Assembly (NCBI GenBank): GCA_031554275.1 | Contig: JAVBKB010000046.1 | Coordinates: 1-26,218 of the forward strand | DNA: 26,218 nucleotides | Source: JAVBKB01 sp031554275 | GTDB taxonomy: Bacteria; Bacillota; Bacilli; JARBTR01 | Reading direction: 5' to 3' | Shown: one piece after another, positions 15,223 through 22,905 of the stretch | Numbering within the stretch: position 1 is the first letter of the stretch | Layout of the letters: every line of letters starts with the position of its first letter | The notes under the pieces: generated by a model | What the model saw: only the letters and a program-made list of their open reading frames with translations | The model's database searches: none | What the model was told of the DNA's origin: nothing | Position numbers and translations under genes: made by a program

Positions 15223-17763
15223 ATGAAAATGGAATTAACAAGACGTTCCCTTCTAAAAGCGGCGGCTGCAACTGCAGCACTTTCCGTTGCTGGGGTTACT
15301 ACAGCTAACCAACCAGTTGAGGCAGCAAAAGCAGAAGAAGCGGATACTTGGAAATCAACACCTTGCCGTTTCTGTGGAACTGGTTGCGGTCTTTTGATCG
15401 GTACCAAAGGGGGAAAAGTAGTTGCGGTTAAGGGAGATCCAGATTGCGAATCTAATAAGGGTCTAAACTGTATTAAGGGGTATTACATTGGTAAGATTTT
15501 GTATGGTGAGGATCGGTTCACAAAACCAATGATTCGTACAGACAAATCTACCAAGGGTACACGTGATGGTTTGAAAGAAGCTACATGGGAAGAAGCTCTT
15601 GAGCTTGTTGCTAGTAAGTTGACTGAAGCTCATTCTGTGAGTCCTAAGTCAATCGCATTCTATGCATCTGCACAACAATCTGTTGTTGAAGGTTATACAA
15701 TTGCGAAGCTTTGGAAAGCCGGTTTGCTATCTAACAATATTGATCCAAATGCACGTCTTTGTATGGCGAGTGCAGTTACTGGATTTATGTCAACATTTAA
15801 CTCAGATGAGCCAATGGGAAGTTACAAAGATTTAGAAGCAGCTGACTTGTTTATTACTTGGGGCTCTAACATGGCTGAAGCACATCCAGTTCTTCATGGC
15901 CGTTTAGCTGCTAGAAAAGTAGCTGACAAGAATGTTAAGCATTATGATTTGACTACTGTTCAAATGAGAAATGCAGAAACTGCTGATGAACTAATGTTGT
16001 TCAAACCAGGTTCTGACCTAGCTATTTTGAATGCAGTTGCTAACTATATCATTCAAAACAATGGAGTAGATCAAGAGTTTGTTAAAGCTCATTGTAACTT
16101 CAAGACTGGTACAGAATTTGGTACTGAGCCTACAAATATGAAGGATGCTTGGGAAGATGGCTTCGATGCTACTCCAAAGGGTTCTACTGCAGCAGCGCTT
16201 ACTGTTTCAACTTTTGACGAGTTTAAAGCTAAAGTTGCTGAGTATACGCTTGAAAAAGCAGCTGAAATCTCTGGTGTTCCAGCAGAAAAGATTAAATTAA
16301 TTGGGGATGCATTCTGCAATAAGGATTTGAAAATCGTTTCTTATTGGACAATGGGTGCTAACCAACACAACCGTGGTACTTGGGTAAATAACTTATTCTA
16401 TAACATTCACTTACTAACAGGTAAGATCAGTAAGCCTGGTTGTGGACCTTTCTCATTGACTGGTCAACCAAGTGCTTGTGGATCTGCTCGTGAGCCAGGA
16501 GTATTCTCTCACAGACTACCTGCTGACCTTACAGTTGATGTGAAGAGTCACCGTAAATATTCAGAACTAATTTGGGGACTACCGATTGGTTACTTGGATG
16601 CTATTCAAGTTCCTGGTTTCCATACAGTTAAGATTTTCCGTGAATTAAGTAAAGGAAATATCAAATTCCTATGGTCAATGTGTAACAACTGGGGACAAAC
16701 AATGCCGAAGTTGAACCGTTTCCGTGGTAATGATGAGAATGCAAAAGGCGTTCGTGATGCATTTATCGTAGTTTCTGAGCCATATCCGACTCGTTCTACT
16801 GAGCTAGCTGACGTTGTATTCCCACCAGCAATGTATATTGAACGTGAAGGTCAATATGTTAACGCTGAGCGTCGTATGCAGGTTATCCATAAATGTGTTG
16901 AGGGACCTGGTGAAACTAAGTCTGACCTTGCTACTATTATTGAAGTTGCAAATCGCGTTCTTAAAGGCAAGAAGATTGGCGACAAAGATGCGTTTGATGT
17001 GCTTTTCGGTAAAGTTTGGAAAGATGGCAAACCAATCGATGATCATGAATTAAACAAAACACTTTTCGATGAGTATCGTTTATTCACAAATCCTGAGGAA
17101 CTTACTTCTCCAACTGCGAAATCAATTGGTAAGAAGTTGAAGGTTGAAGCAAAACAATTAGCACCTTACGATGTTTATTACGAAGGACCTGGCTTAACAT
17201 GGCCAACTCGTAAAGTTGGAGATAAGTGGCTTCAAACTTCTTGGCGCTATGCTTATGGTAAACAAGAAGATGGTTATGATCAAATCGGTATCGAGAAAAT
17301 GGGAGATAAAGATGCTTACGGAAAAGTAAGTTTCTACAAATCTGCTGACAAGAAACCGAATATCATTTTCCGTCCTTATGAAACACCTGCAGAAATGCCA
17401 GATGCTGAATATCCATTATGGTTCTGTACTGGACGTTTGTTAGAGCATTGGCACACAGGTTCAATGACTCGTCGTGTTCCAGAATTAGACCGTGCTTGCC
17501 CAGAAGGATTTGCTGATTTCCATCCGGATGATGCAGCTGCTCTTGGAATCAAAAACGGTGATTTAATCAAGATATCTTCTCGACGCGGATCATTTGAAAT
17601 TAAGGCTGCAATTAATGGACGTAATAAACCTCAAAAGGGTCTTGTGTTTGCACCATTCAACTTTGAGGAGTCTATGGTCAACTACGCTACACTTGATGTT
17701 TACTGTCCGATTTCAAAAGAGCCGGACTTCAAAAAATGCGCTATCAAAGTTGAAAAGGTATAG
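15223..17763 (+). CDS. napA: Nitrate reductase catalytic subunit (periplasmic NapA type)
   Basis: An 846-residue molybdoenzyme reducing nitrate to nitrite outside the membrane. Its Tat signal peptide (TRRSLLK at 6-12, then an Ala-rich core) exports it folded. The [4Fe-4S] cluster cysteines are 48, 51, 55 and 83, with Lys85 as the relay residue between cluster and pterin. The molybdenum ligand is Cys180 in ARLCMASAV. The conserved DEPMGSYKDLE and WGSNMAEAHP follow, typical of NapA rather than formate dehydrogenase (no selenocysteine) or NarG. The C-terminal dinucleotide-binding domain starts near residue 725. AGGAGGT precedes the ATG. It heads napA-napB, 17 bases from the next gene, and should receive electrons from the diheme lipoprotein. 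Confidence 0.95.
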   Translation: MKMELTRRSLLKAAAATAALSVAGVTTANQPVEAAKAEEADTWKSTPCRFCGTGCGLLIGTKGGKVVAVKGDPDCESNKGLNCIKGYYIGKILYGEDRFTKPMIRTDKSTKGTRDGLKEATWEEALELVASKLTEAHSVSPKSIAFYASAQQSVVEGYTIAKLWKAGLLSNNIDPNARLCMASAVTGFMSTFNSDEPMGSYKDLEAADLFITWGSNMAEAHPVLHGRLAARKVADKNVKHYDLTTVQMRNAETADELMLFKPGSDLAILNAVANYIIQNNGVDQEFVKAHCNFKTGTEFGTEPTNMKDAWEDGFDATPKGSTAAALTVSTFDEFKAKVAEYTLEKAAEISGVPAEKIKLIGDAFCNKDLKIVSYWTMGANQHNRGTWVNNLFYNIHLLTGKISKPGCGPFSLTGQPSACGSAREPGVFSHRLPADLTVDVKSHRKYSELIWGLPIGYLDAIQVPGFHTVKIFRELSKGNIKFLWSMCNNWGQTMPKLNRFRGNDENAKGVRDAFIVVSEPYPTRSTELADVVFPPAMYIEREGQYVNAERRMQVIHKCVEGPGETKSDLATIIEVANRVLKGKKIGDKDAFDVLFGKVWKDGKPIDDHELNKTLFDEYRLFTNPEELTSPTAKSIGKKLKVEAKQLAPYDVYYEGPGLTWPTRKVGDKWLQTSWRYAYGKQEDGYDQIGIEKMGDKDAYGKVSFYKSADKKPNIIFRPYETPAEMPDAEYPLWFCTGRLLEHWHTGSMTRRVPELDRACPEGFADFHPDDAAALGIKNGDLIKISSRRGSFEIKAAINGRNKPQKGLVFAPFNFEESMVNYATLDVYCPISKEPDFKKCAIKVEKV

Positions 17764-17777
17764 GAGGGGAGATACAA

Positions 17778-18158
17778 ATGAAAAAATCAATTCTTCTAAT
17801 CATTGCAATAGCTATGCTCAGCTTTGTTATCGCTGGATGTAGCAAAGACGAGACAACGAATTCGGGTAAAGATAACGATGCCAAAGTTGAAAAATTAGCT
17901 GACAAAGATCGCCCTATGGCTAGCGACATGGATTTGGCTGGAACTCCGCCACTTCAACCAGCTGACCATAAAGATCGTTGGGATGGTATGAAAGGCACTG
18001 AAAGTTGTTCACCTTGTCATGGTGAAGGCGGAAGTGCACCTACACCGCCTGACACACACTTTAAAGATGGCAAGTTAGCTTACCAAGATTGTGTAAATTG
18101 TCATGCACTAACAATGACTGATAAAGCAATGTTTGAACCAGGTAAAGAACTGAAGTAA
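17778..18158 (+). CDS. napB: Diheme cytochrome c lipoprotein, NapB-like
   Basis: A 126-residue protein with a lipoprotein signal (lipobox VIAGC, Cys21) and two CxxCH heme sites, CSPCH and CVNCH, about 34 residues apart. The stretch GTPPLQPADHKDRWDGMKG before the first heme has the Pro-rich arrangement of NapB, but overall similarity is weak and the protein is shorter, so I call it NapB-like. It would be anchored on the outer membrane face and pass electrons to NapA. GGAGGGGAG precedes the ATG. A strong terminator follows, so napD and napF are a separate unit or depend on read-through. Confidence 0.75.
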   Translation: MKKSILLIIAIAMLSFVIAGCSKDETTNSGKDNDAKVEKLADKDRPMASDMDLAGTPPLQPADHKDRWDGMKGTESCSPCHGEGGSAPTPPDTHFKDGKLAYQDCVNCHALTMTDKAMFEPGKELK

Positions 18159-18187
18159 TAATTTAATCACTTGGTTCGTATTTTGAG

Positions 18188-18234
18188 AGAAAGCTCTATT
18201 ACTTCATTTATGAGGATAGTAGAGCTTTCTTTTA
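18188..18234 (+). terminator. Rho-independent terminator after napB
   Basis: AGAAAGCTCTA (18188-18198) pairs perfectly with TAGAGCTTTCT (18220-18230), followed by TTTAT. It splits the nap cluster into napA-napB and napD-napF. Confidence 0.8.
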
Positions 18235-18336
18235 TAAATGTAGTTATTATATAATTTAACGGGTAAATGAAAACTACTGAAACTCTTTATGAATATGTAG
18301 TTTTATCCAAGAGTACTTTTGATGCTTATGATTTGT

Positions 18337-18342
18337 TATAAT
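18337..18342 (+). promoter_or_regulatory. Possible -10 element of napD-napF
   Basis: A perfect TATAAT lies 39 bases before the napD start and downstream of the preceding terminator. I see no good -35 at the right distance and no clear Fnr site, so this is tentative. Confidence 0.35.
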
Positions 18343-18380
18343 AGTTGTAGTTTCACATTCAGAGATTGGGAGATGTTTAA

Positions 18381-18620
18381 ATGGTTATTTCAGGTGTGAT
18401 TATTCATACGATTCAAGGCGAGGCTGAGAAAATTAAAGACGCAGTTTGTGCCATTGAGGGTATTGAGTTGCAGCATATTGAAAAGAATGCGCAAATTATT
18501 GTCACCTTAGAAGCTGAGAACTTATCAGCAAGTGAGGATGTATGTAAGCAGATTGCTGCTATGAAGCACGTTACGGGTATTTTCCCAGCTTACATTAATT
18601 TTGAAGACGAAGCGATCTAG
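18381..18620 (+). CDS. napD: NapD, Tat-signal chaperone of NapA
   Basis: A 79-residue cytoplasmic protein of the NapD family. It binds the twin-arginine signal peptide of NapA and delays export until the molybdenum cofactor is inserted. Signatures are the N-terminal VISGVIIHT, the GIELQHIEKNAQIIVTLEA hairpin and the end segment HVTGIFPAYINFEDE. It has a ferredoxin-like fold with no membrane segment. TTGGGAG lies upstream of the ATG. It precedes the NapF-like gene by about 60 bases. Confidence 0.9.
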   Translation: MVISGVIIHTIQGEAEKIKDAVCAIEGIELQHIEKNAQIIVTLEAENLSASEDVCKQIAAMKHVTGIFPAYINFEDEAI

Positions 18621-18679
18621 TAGATCTCTAACTATAAGTGGTTAACTTAATTATGGTTTTCCCAAGGGATGAAAGTATA

Positions 18680-19234
18680 ATGACAGAGAATAATAGCAGA
18701 CGTGATTTCTTAAAAGATAGTTTTTCTGGGATCACAGGGTTTGCAAAGAACTTTACAGTTTCACAGATAGAGGAGCCAAAGCGAGAGTTCATGAGGCCTC
18801 CAGGTGCAATCGGTGAATTTGACTTTCTGATTACTTGTGAAAGATGCAGAAAGTGTAAAGCAGCCTGTCCTGAGAACATCATTAGTGTTTTCAGGGAGAC
18901 AGATGGTGCCAAGATTGCTTTTACCCCTTATATTAATCCCAATACATCCCCATGCACTTACTGTGGCAAATGCGTAGATGCTTGTGAGTCACAGGCGTTA
19001 GATAAAACTCTATTCTCCATTGACTACAAGATTGGGAAGGCAACAATAGTTGATTATAATTGCTTAGCTCATAAGAATGTCATGTGCGACTACTGTAAGA
19101 TGGCCTGTCCACATAAGGCGATTAGTATTGTTGCTATGAAGCCAGTGATTGATGAGGACCTGTGCAACGGTTGTGGCATCTGTGTGAATCGATGTATTGA
19201 TGACTATAAGGGAATACAGGTTGTGTATATCTAG
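18680..19234 (+). CDS. napF: NapF-like ferredoxin protein with four [4Fe-4S] motifs
   Basis: A 184-residue iron-sulfur protein. Sixteen cysteines make four cluster sites: 53/56/59/63, 92/95/98/102, 128/136/139/143 and 162/165/168/172, the NapF/NapG arrangement. The start at 18680 is chosen because AAGGGATG lies about ten bases upstream; an in-frame ATG at 18638 would add 14 residues. The N-terminus reads SRRDFLK, a perfect twin-arginine motif, but no hydrophobic core follows, so it probably stays in the cytoplasm like NapF, which assists NapA maturation. NapG (exported, paired with NapH) is the alternative; no napH is in the window. A strong terminator follows. Confidence 0.78.
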   Translation: MTENNSRRDFLKDSFSGITGFAKNFTVSQIEEPKREFMRPPGAIGEFDFLITCERCRKCKAACPENIISVFRETDGAKIAFTPYINPNTSPCTYCGKCVDACESQALDKTLFSIDYKIGKATIVDYNCLAHKNVMCDYCKMACPHKAISIVAMKPVIDEDLCNGCGICVNRCIDDYKGIQVVYI

Positions 19235-19248
19235 CAGATTGTCATAGT

Positions 19249-19310
19249 GGTAATCTATTGTGTTGTAAAGTGAAGTCTTCACTTTATTGCACAATAGATT
19301 ACCTTTTCTT
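19249..19310 (+). terminator. Rho-independent terminator after napF
   Basis: GGTAATCTATTGTG (19249-19262) pairs perfectly with CACAATAGATTACC (19290-19303), and AAAGTGAA (19267-19274) pairs with TTCACTTT (19278-19285) inside it. A TTTTCTT tail follows. Confidence 0.85.
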
Positions 19311-19662
19311 ATATATTCTTTTACCTCTATACCTCCTACAGCTATCCTATTGCCCGTAGATGGTCTTCTGTCAAGGCAGGCGGAATCTTACTCCAGGACA
19401 ACAAGGTTATACTAAGGCCAAGCTTTCTGACAGCCTTAACTGAACTTTAGCAAAACTTTCATTCTGAAATATCATCATAGAGTTGATAAGTGATACAATT
19501 TGGCATAAAGTAATTCTTTGAATATCTAGGCTTCAGTCACCGTGATAATGAGTGGGCTAAGGATCAGAATTTCAGCTTATTATCTAGGCTACATTTTGAA
19601 GTCTGCAAATTAGGAATCAGTATTAATCTATGGAAATCTGGCGTTAAACTTTTTCAAGGCTC
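19311..19662. other. Gene-free stretch between the convergent nap and nrf units
   Basis: About 350 bases with no gene I can support. A plus-strand frame from about 19516 to 19683 stays open for 57 codons but has no start codon with a ribosome binding site. The text has a codon-like feel in places and could be remnant coding DNA, but I recognise no family. Confidence 0.35.
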
Positions 19663-19693
19663 AAAAAAAACTCCAAATCGATGATTTGGAGTT
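19663..19693 (-). terminator. Rho-independent terminator of nrfHA
   Basis: AACTCCAAATC (19669-19679) and GATTTGGAGTT (19683-19693) pair perfectly with a three-base loop. On the minus strand the stem is followed by a run of T (19668 leftwards). It lies 14 bases past the nrfA stop. Confidence 0.88.
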
Positions 19694-19706
19694 TTTATTT
19701 ACAAGA

Positions 19707-21212
19707 TTACTTAGCTGGCGTTGTTGGAGTCGTTGGAGCTGGTGTAACTGGAGCTGGAGTTTGTAAAGGCTTGAAGTAGCTATCTGCACCAACTGCATGA
19801 TTTTTCTTCTTAGTGGTGTCAGTTTCTGCCTTCACAGCAGCTTCAGCTTTCGTAATTTCAGCTTTAAGCTCATCTAAGTTAACGCCATTTTTCACAAGTT
19901 CTTCTGTAGCAATTTGCACTGCTTTTGAAGAGAACTCATAAGATTTGCTTAGATTGTCTAAAGAACCAGTTGGATTATGGAATCCAGTTGAATTCTCAGC
20001 TGCGCAATAATCCCATAACCATTGTCCATTACGGATATTAAGTTGTGCATCTTGAATCTTAGCAGGATCAGCTGTAACTTGAATCATCTTGTTCACATAG
20101 TAATGTGCATTTACTGATTCTTCTTGTGCTTTGTCTAGAGCTGCTTTATAAGTGTCTTGAATTTTCTCAACTTTGCCTTTTCTTTCTGCTGCATCATCAT
20201 GACATGGTGAGCAAGATGCTTCAACAGTTTTCAAAGGTGATTGTAATTGATGGTTTGAAGTCCCATCCTCAAGTGTTTGCATATGGCAGTCTGCGCAAGA
20301 TGCTTTACCAGCATGCGGGCCTTCTGACCATGTTTCAAAATCAGGATGTTGCGCTTTCAACATTGGAGTCTTAGAAAGATTACTTTCAAAGTCTTGGACG
20401 AATCCAGAATCTTTGACTGAAGTATTATAAAGCTCCATCATGTCAGTACCAGTAAAACCATTCTTCCAAGGGAAGGTCGCTTCGTTGTTAGACTTTGCGA
20501 AATAGTATTCTGAGTGACATTGTCCACAAACATAAGAACGCATTTCATCTTTAGTAGACTTACTGAAGTCTACTTCTTTACCAGTCTTATCTTCAAGACC
20601 ATTTTTGAACATTGGAACAGTTACACGAAGTTCCATTGTTTCTGGGTTATGACATGTAGAACATCCGATAGCTGAATGCTTGTTACCATCAGTGGCTCCC
20701 ATTGCTTCAGCTTCCGCTTTCATAGCTCCCCATGATCCGCCTTTCCAGTAGTTGTCGCCATTTTTCTCAACTAATGCTGGAACAGCAGTAGTCTTACATG
20801 ACAAACATCCTCCTGGTGATTTTTCTGTGATACGAAGTGTTTTGTAAACATCCTCAAGTGCATATGCATGTCCACGATCTTCGTTATAATCTAGTGCAAA
20901 AGGCATTCCGTTGAACAGGATTGGAAGTAGTGGCTCTTTGTCAGCTGAGAATTTGCTTCTTGGCTGTGATCCAGCATACTTTGTATCCTTTGTGTCGTCT
21001 TTTGTTGCTTGGTAACCGGCATATTGTTCTGGGAATTTATCTTTAAACTTTTCATTGTTTATAGTATCCGCAGGTAGTCCAGTGCTAGTGACTTTTGACT
21101 TATCTGGTTCTTTATTGCCATCGGTTGGCTTATTCTTGTCACTACACGCAGCTAATGCAAGAGCTACGACGATTACAAGCAATAAACTTAATGTTACTTT
21201 AAGTTTACTCAT
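19707..21212 (-). CDS. nrfA: Ammonia-forming cytochrome c nitrite reductase (pentaheme, lipoprotein)
   Basis: A 501-residue enzyme reducing nitrite to ammonium with six electrons. The active-site heme has the family-specific Lys ligand in CLSCK (136-140). Four further sites are CSTCH 184-188, CGQCH 229-233, CADCH 306-310 and CSPCH 334-338. Active-site candidates are the Arg of EDRGHAY (113), Tyr236 just after the third heme and His289 in AQHPDFETW. The signal peptide ends in a lipobox (ALAAC, Cys23), so the enzyme is membrane-tethered by lipid. The C-terminus ends in about 20 residues rich in Pro and Thr. GGAGGGAG precedes the ATG. Co-transcribed with nrfH, 73 bases upstream. Confidence 0.96.
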   Translation of the reverse strand: MSKLKVTLSLLLVIVVALALAACSDKNKPTDGNKEPDKSKVTSTGLPADTINNEKFKDKFPEQYAGYQATKDDTKDTKYAGSQPRSKFSADKEPLLPILFNGMPFALDYNEDRGHAYALEDVYKTLRITEKSPGGCLSCKTTAVPALVEKNGDNYWKGGSWGAMKAEAEAMGATDGNKHSAIGCSTCHNPETMELRVTVPMFKNGLEDKTGKEVDFSKSTKDEMRSYVCGQCHSEYYFAKSNNEATFPWKNGFTGTDMMELYNTSVKDSGFVQDFESNLSKTPMLKAQHPDFETWSEGPHAGKASCADCHMQTLEDGTSNHQLQSPLKTVEASCSPCHDDAAERKGKVEKIQDTYKAALDKAQEESVNAHYYVNKMIQVTADPAKIQDAQLNIRNGQWLWDYCAAENSTGFHNPTGSLDNLSKSYEFSSKAVQIATEELVKNGVNLDELKAEITKAEAAVKAETDTTKKKNHAVGADSYFKPLQTPAPVTPAPTTPTTPAK

Positions 21213-21285
21213 ATTGTTTCTCCCTCCAAAATTTTTTATATATAAATCACCAGCTTTTCAGGGTAGAAAAGCCAGTGTTCTATAA

Positions 21286-21732
21286 CTATTTCTTGGCATG
21301 AGTGTCATCAAGATGACATTTCAAGCACTCTTTGTTATCTTTACCTTTATGTTTGCCTGATGCTAGGAACTCCTCATGGCAACTAGCACAGTTCTTTTGA
21401 ACAACATCAATTGTGCTATCTGTAGCTTTGATTGGATCAGGAATATTGTCGCTATTGAAAGTGTTATGATAGAAATGCGTCATACCAGCTTTACCTTTGT
21501 ATACTAACTTAGAGAAAATGTTATCATGCGGTAAGTGACAGTCATTACAATCTAAATCACTGTGAACTTTGTTAGCAGCATGAGATTCTACTACACCTTC
21601 CATAACATGACAAGAACCGCAAAATTGTGGCGTGTTTGTATAAGACATTCCGGCTGTAACACCAACACCTAGAACAACAAGCACAATTGCTAAACCAATT
21701 AAGAATCTCTTGCTTTTAAATTTCTTTTTCAA
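21286..21732 (-). CDS. nrfH: NrfH tetraheme quinol dehydrogenase subunit
   Basis: A 148-residue NapC/NirT-family membrane cytochrome. One N-terminal helix (about 10-30) anchors it. Four CxxCH sites follow: 38-42 (CGSCHVM, with Met44 in the position of the unusual first-heme ligand of NrfH), 62-66, 115-119 and 136-140. It oxidises menaquinol and passes electrons to NrfA, with which it forms a complex. Since no napC or napH is seen here, it might also serve the Nap system, which is inference. AAAGGGGGG precedes the ATG and an Fnr-type promoter lies upstream. Confidence 0.95.
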   Translation of the reverse strand: MKKKFKSKRFLIGLAIVLVVLGVGVTAGMSYTNTPQFCGSCHVMEGVVESHAANKVHSDLDCNDCHLPHDNIFSKLVYKGKAGMTHFYHNTFNSDNIPDPIKATDSTIDVVQKNCASCHEEFLASGKHKGKDNKECLKCHLDDTHAKK

Positions 21733-21761
21733 GTGATTACCCCCCTTTCTAAACCTATCTT

Positions 21762-21811
21762 CTATTACATTCTAGTTTTTTATGTGTTTTTAATATGTGA
21801 GAAACTTAACA
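21762..21811 (-). promoter_or_regulatory. Fnr-type site and class II promoter of nrfHA
   Basis: TGTGA-GAAACT-TAACA (plus 21796-21811; the minus strand reads TGTTA-AGTTTC-TCACA) matches the Fnr/Crp consensus at 9 of 10 positions. TAGAAT (minus, 21774-21769) is a 5/6 match to -10 and puts the start near 21762, exactly 41.5 bases from the site centre. The leader would be about 30 nt. Confidence 0.7.
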
Positions 21812-21958
21812 ATTTGGTGGTTTTATTCGACAAAATTGTGAACTCGACACACACGTTGCACACATTAACTACATCTAGTGGTCTTTGAAAAAAAAGACAC
21901 TAGAAACTTCTAGCGTCTGAGTGTAAAAGACTATCATCCTGCTTACAGTCATACTAGC

Positions 21959-22048
21959 TGGTAGAGCAGTTATCTACCGCATTGCTAATCGGTCGATCGT
22001 AATGCTTGTACATGATCCGTCTTGTTTTGTTAATTTCTTGTACATGAT
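21959..22048 (+). other. tRNA-like fragment with a 12-bp direct repeat
   Basis: TAGCTGGTAGAGCAG at about 21955-21970 looks like a tRNA D-arm and is followed by ACCG-(10)-CGGT with a TTGCTAA loop, like a worn anticodon arm. No T-arm or acceptor stem closes it, so it is not a working tRNA. CTTGTACATGAT follows twice, at 22005-22016 and 22037-22048. It could be debris from an integration at a tRNA; weakly supported. Confidence 0.25.
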
Positions 22049-22121
22049 TATTCAATGAACCTTAATGTCTCTAGGTACATCATTTTATGTCCACAAGAAA
22101 CACTTATTTGCATTCTAGCAA

Positions 22122-22817
22122 TCAGCTAATACCACAATATACAGCTACACAACTGTCACAGCCCATATATTTTCGTAAATGCCCAATATCTTTAATTGTG
22201 ATTCTTCCTTTGCTTATTGAAATGATGTTTTCCTTCTTTAGTTCGTTTAGAAATATATTTACTGTTTCACGTGTAGAAGTACAGAACGATGCCAGCTCTT
22301 GATTTGTCATTGGATGGTCTATTAGGATACTTCCATCACTATTTTCTACGCCAAAGCTGTTTGCCATACCAATTAATGTTGAGTACAGGGTACCCTTCTT
22401 CCCACATGTTATCAGACCGCAAAATCTTGCCATCGTTCTTTGAATATGTTTGTATAACCACATCATGAACTCTTTTGAATGCTCTCGGCTATTCAAAATC
22501 TCATTTTCAAAGATAGCTTTTGGAATTGCTGCAACCCTAGACTTCTCTAATGCTCTTGCATTAAAAAAATACCTAGGACATGCATCAAAAAGTATTAGTT
22601 CCCCACATACTTCATCCTTTGTGCAGATTCGAAATGCAAACTCGCTGCCTTCAAAATTCAACTTACTGATCTGAACTTTACCTGATAGAATGACGTATGT
22701 TGTTGTGCCAAGCTCTCCTTCACGAAAAAGGTACTCATTCTTTTCTAGTTCAATCGTCTTTTCTGCTAGATTTAGAATGTTTAAGTGCTCAAGGTTTTTT
22801 AAATAAAGTTCTTCCAT
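22122..22817 (-). CDS. fnr: Fnr-type Crp-family regulator with C-terminal cysteine cluster
   Basis: A 231-residue transcription factor. It has an N-terminal cyclic-nucleotide-like beta-roll (about 20-110), a dimer helix and a C-terminal helix-turn-helix (TNQELASFCTSTRETVNIFLNE in part). The last residues carry Cys220, Cys223 and Cys228, the CxxC-x4-C spacing of the Bacillus subtilis Fnr [4Fe-4S] site, unlike the N-terminal cysteines of E. coli FNR. It should activate anaerobic respiration genes by binding TGTGA-N6-TCACA-like sites. Such sites precede napA and nrfH here and its own gene. AAAGGTGG precedes the ATG. The window puts it next to nrfHA, its probable target. Confidence 0.88.
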   Translation of the reverse strand: MEELYLKNLEHLNILNLAEKTIELEKNEYLFREGELGTTTYVILSGKVQISKLNFEGSEFAFRICTKDEVCGELILFDACPRYFFNARALEKSRVAAIPKAIFENEILNSREHSKEFMMWLYKHIQRTMARFCGLITCGKKGTLYSTLIGMANSFGVENSDGSILIDHPMTNQELASFCTSTRETVNIFLNELKKENIISISKGRITIKDIGHLRKYMGCDSCVAVYCGIS

Positions 22818-22846
22818 TTATAGAATACCACCTTTAGGAACTGTTT

Positions 22847-22905
22847 TGTGAGATTAATTACATTATGAGCCTGCAACGTGAAGAGTATATGTGTTTTCTA
22901 GCACA
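22847..22905 (-). promoter_or_regulatory. fnr promoter with two Fnr-type sites
   Basis: Distal site: TGTGT-TTTCTA-GCACA at 22890-22905 (8/10). Minus-strand CATAAT (22867-22862) is a good -10 with a start near 22855, 42.5 bases from the site centre. Proximal site: TGTGA-GATTAA-TTACA at 22847-22862 (9/10), overlapping the -10 and start point. The layout suggests activation at low and repression at high Fnr occupancy. This is inferred from position only. Confidence 0.5.

Noticed and set aside
15132..15308. Small upstream frame in the napA leader after AAGGAG
   Set aside because: The spacing of three bases to ATG is too short, it runs out of frame far into napA, and its composition is not protein-like. 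A translated leader peptide is not excluded.
16804..17053. Antisense and alternate-frame open stretches within napA
   Set aside because: They are shadows of the strongly supported napA frame.
19516..19683. 57-codon open stretch FEYLGFSHRDNEW...
   Set aside because: No start codon with a ribosome binding site and no recognisable family; it ends in the nrfA terminator.
21836..21856. Second Fnr site upstream of nrfH (TGTGAACTCGACACAC)
   Set aside because: The second half-site is out of register with the N6 spacing.
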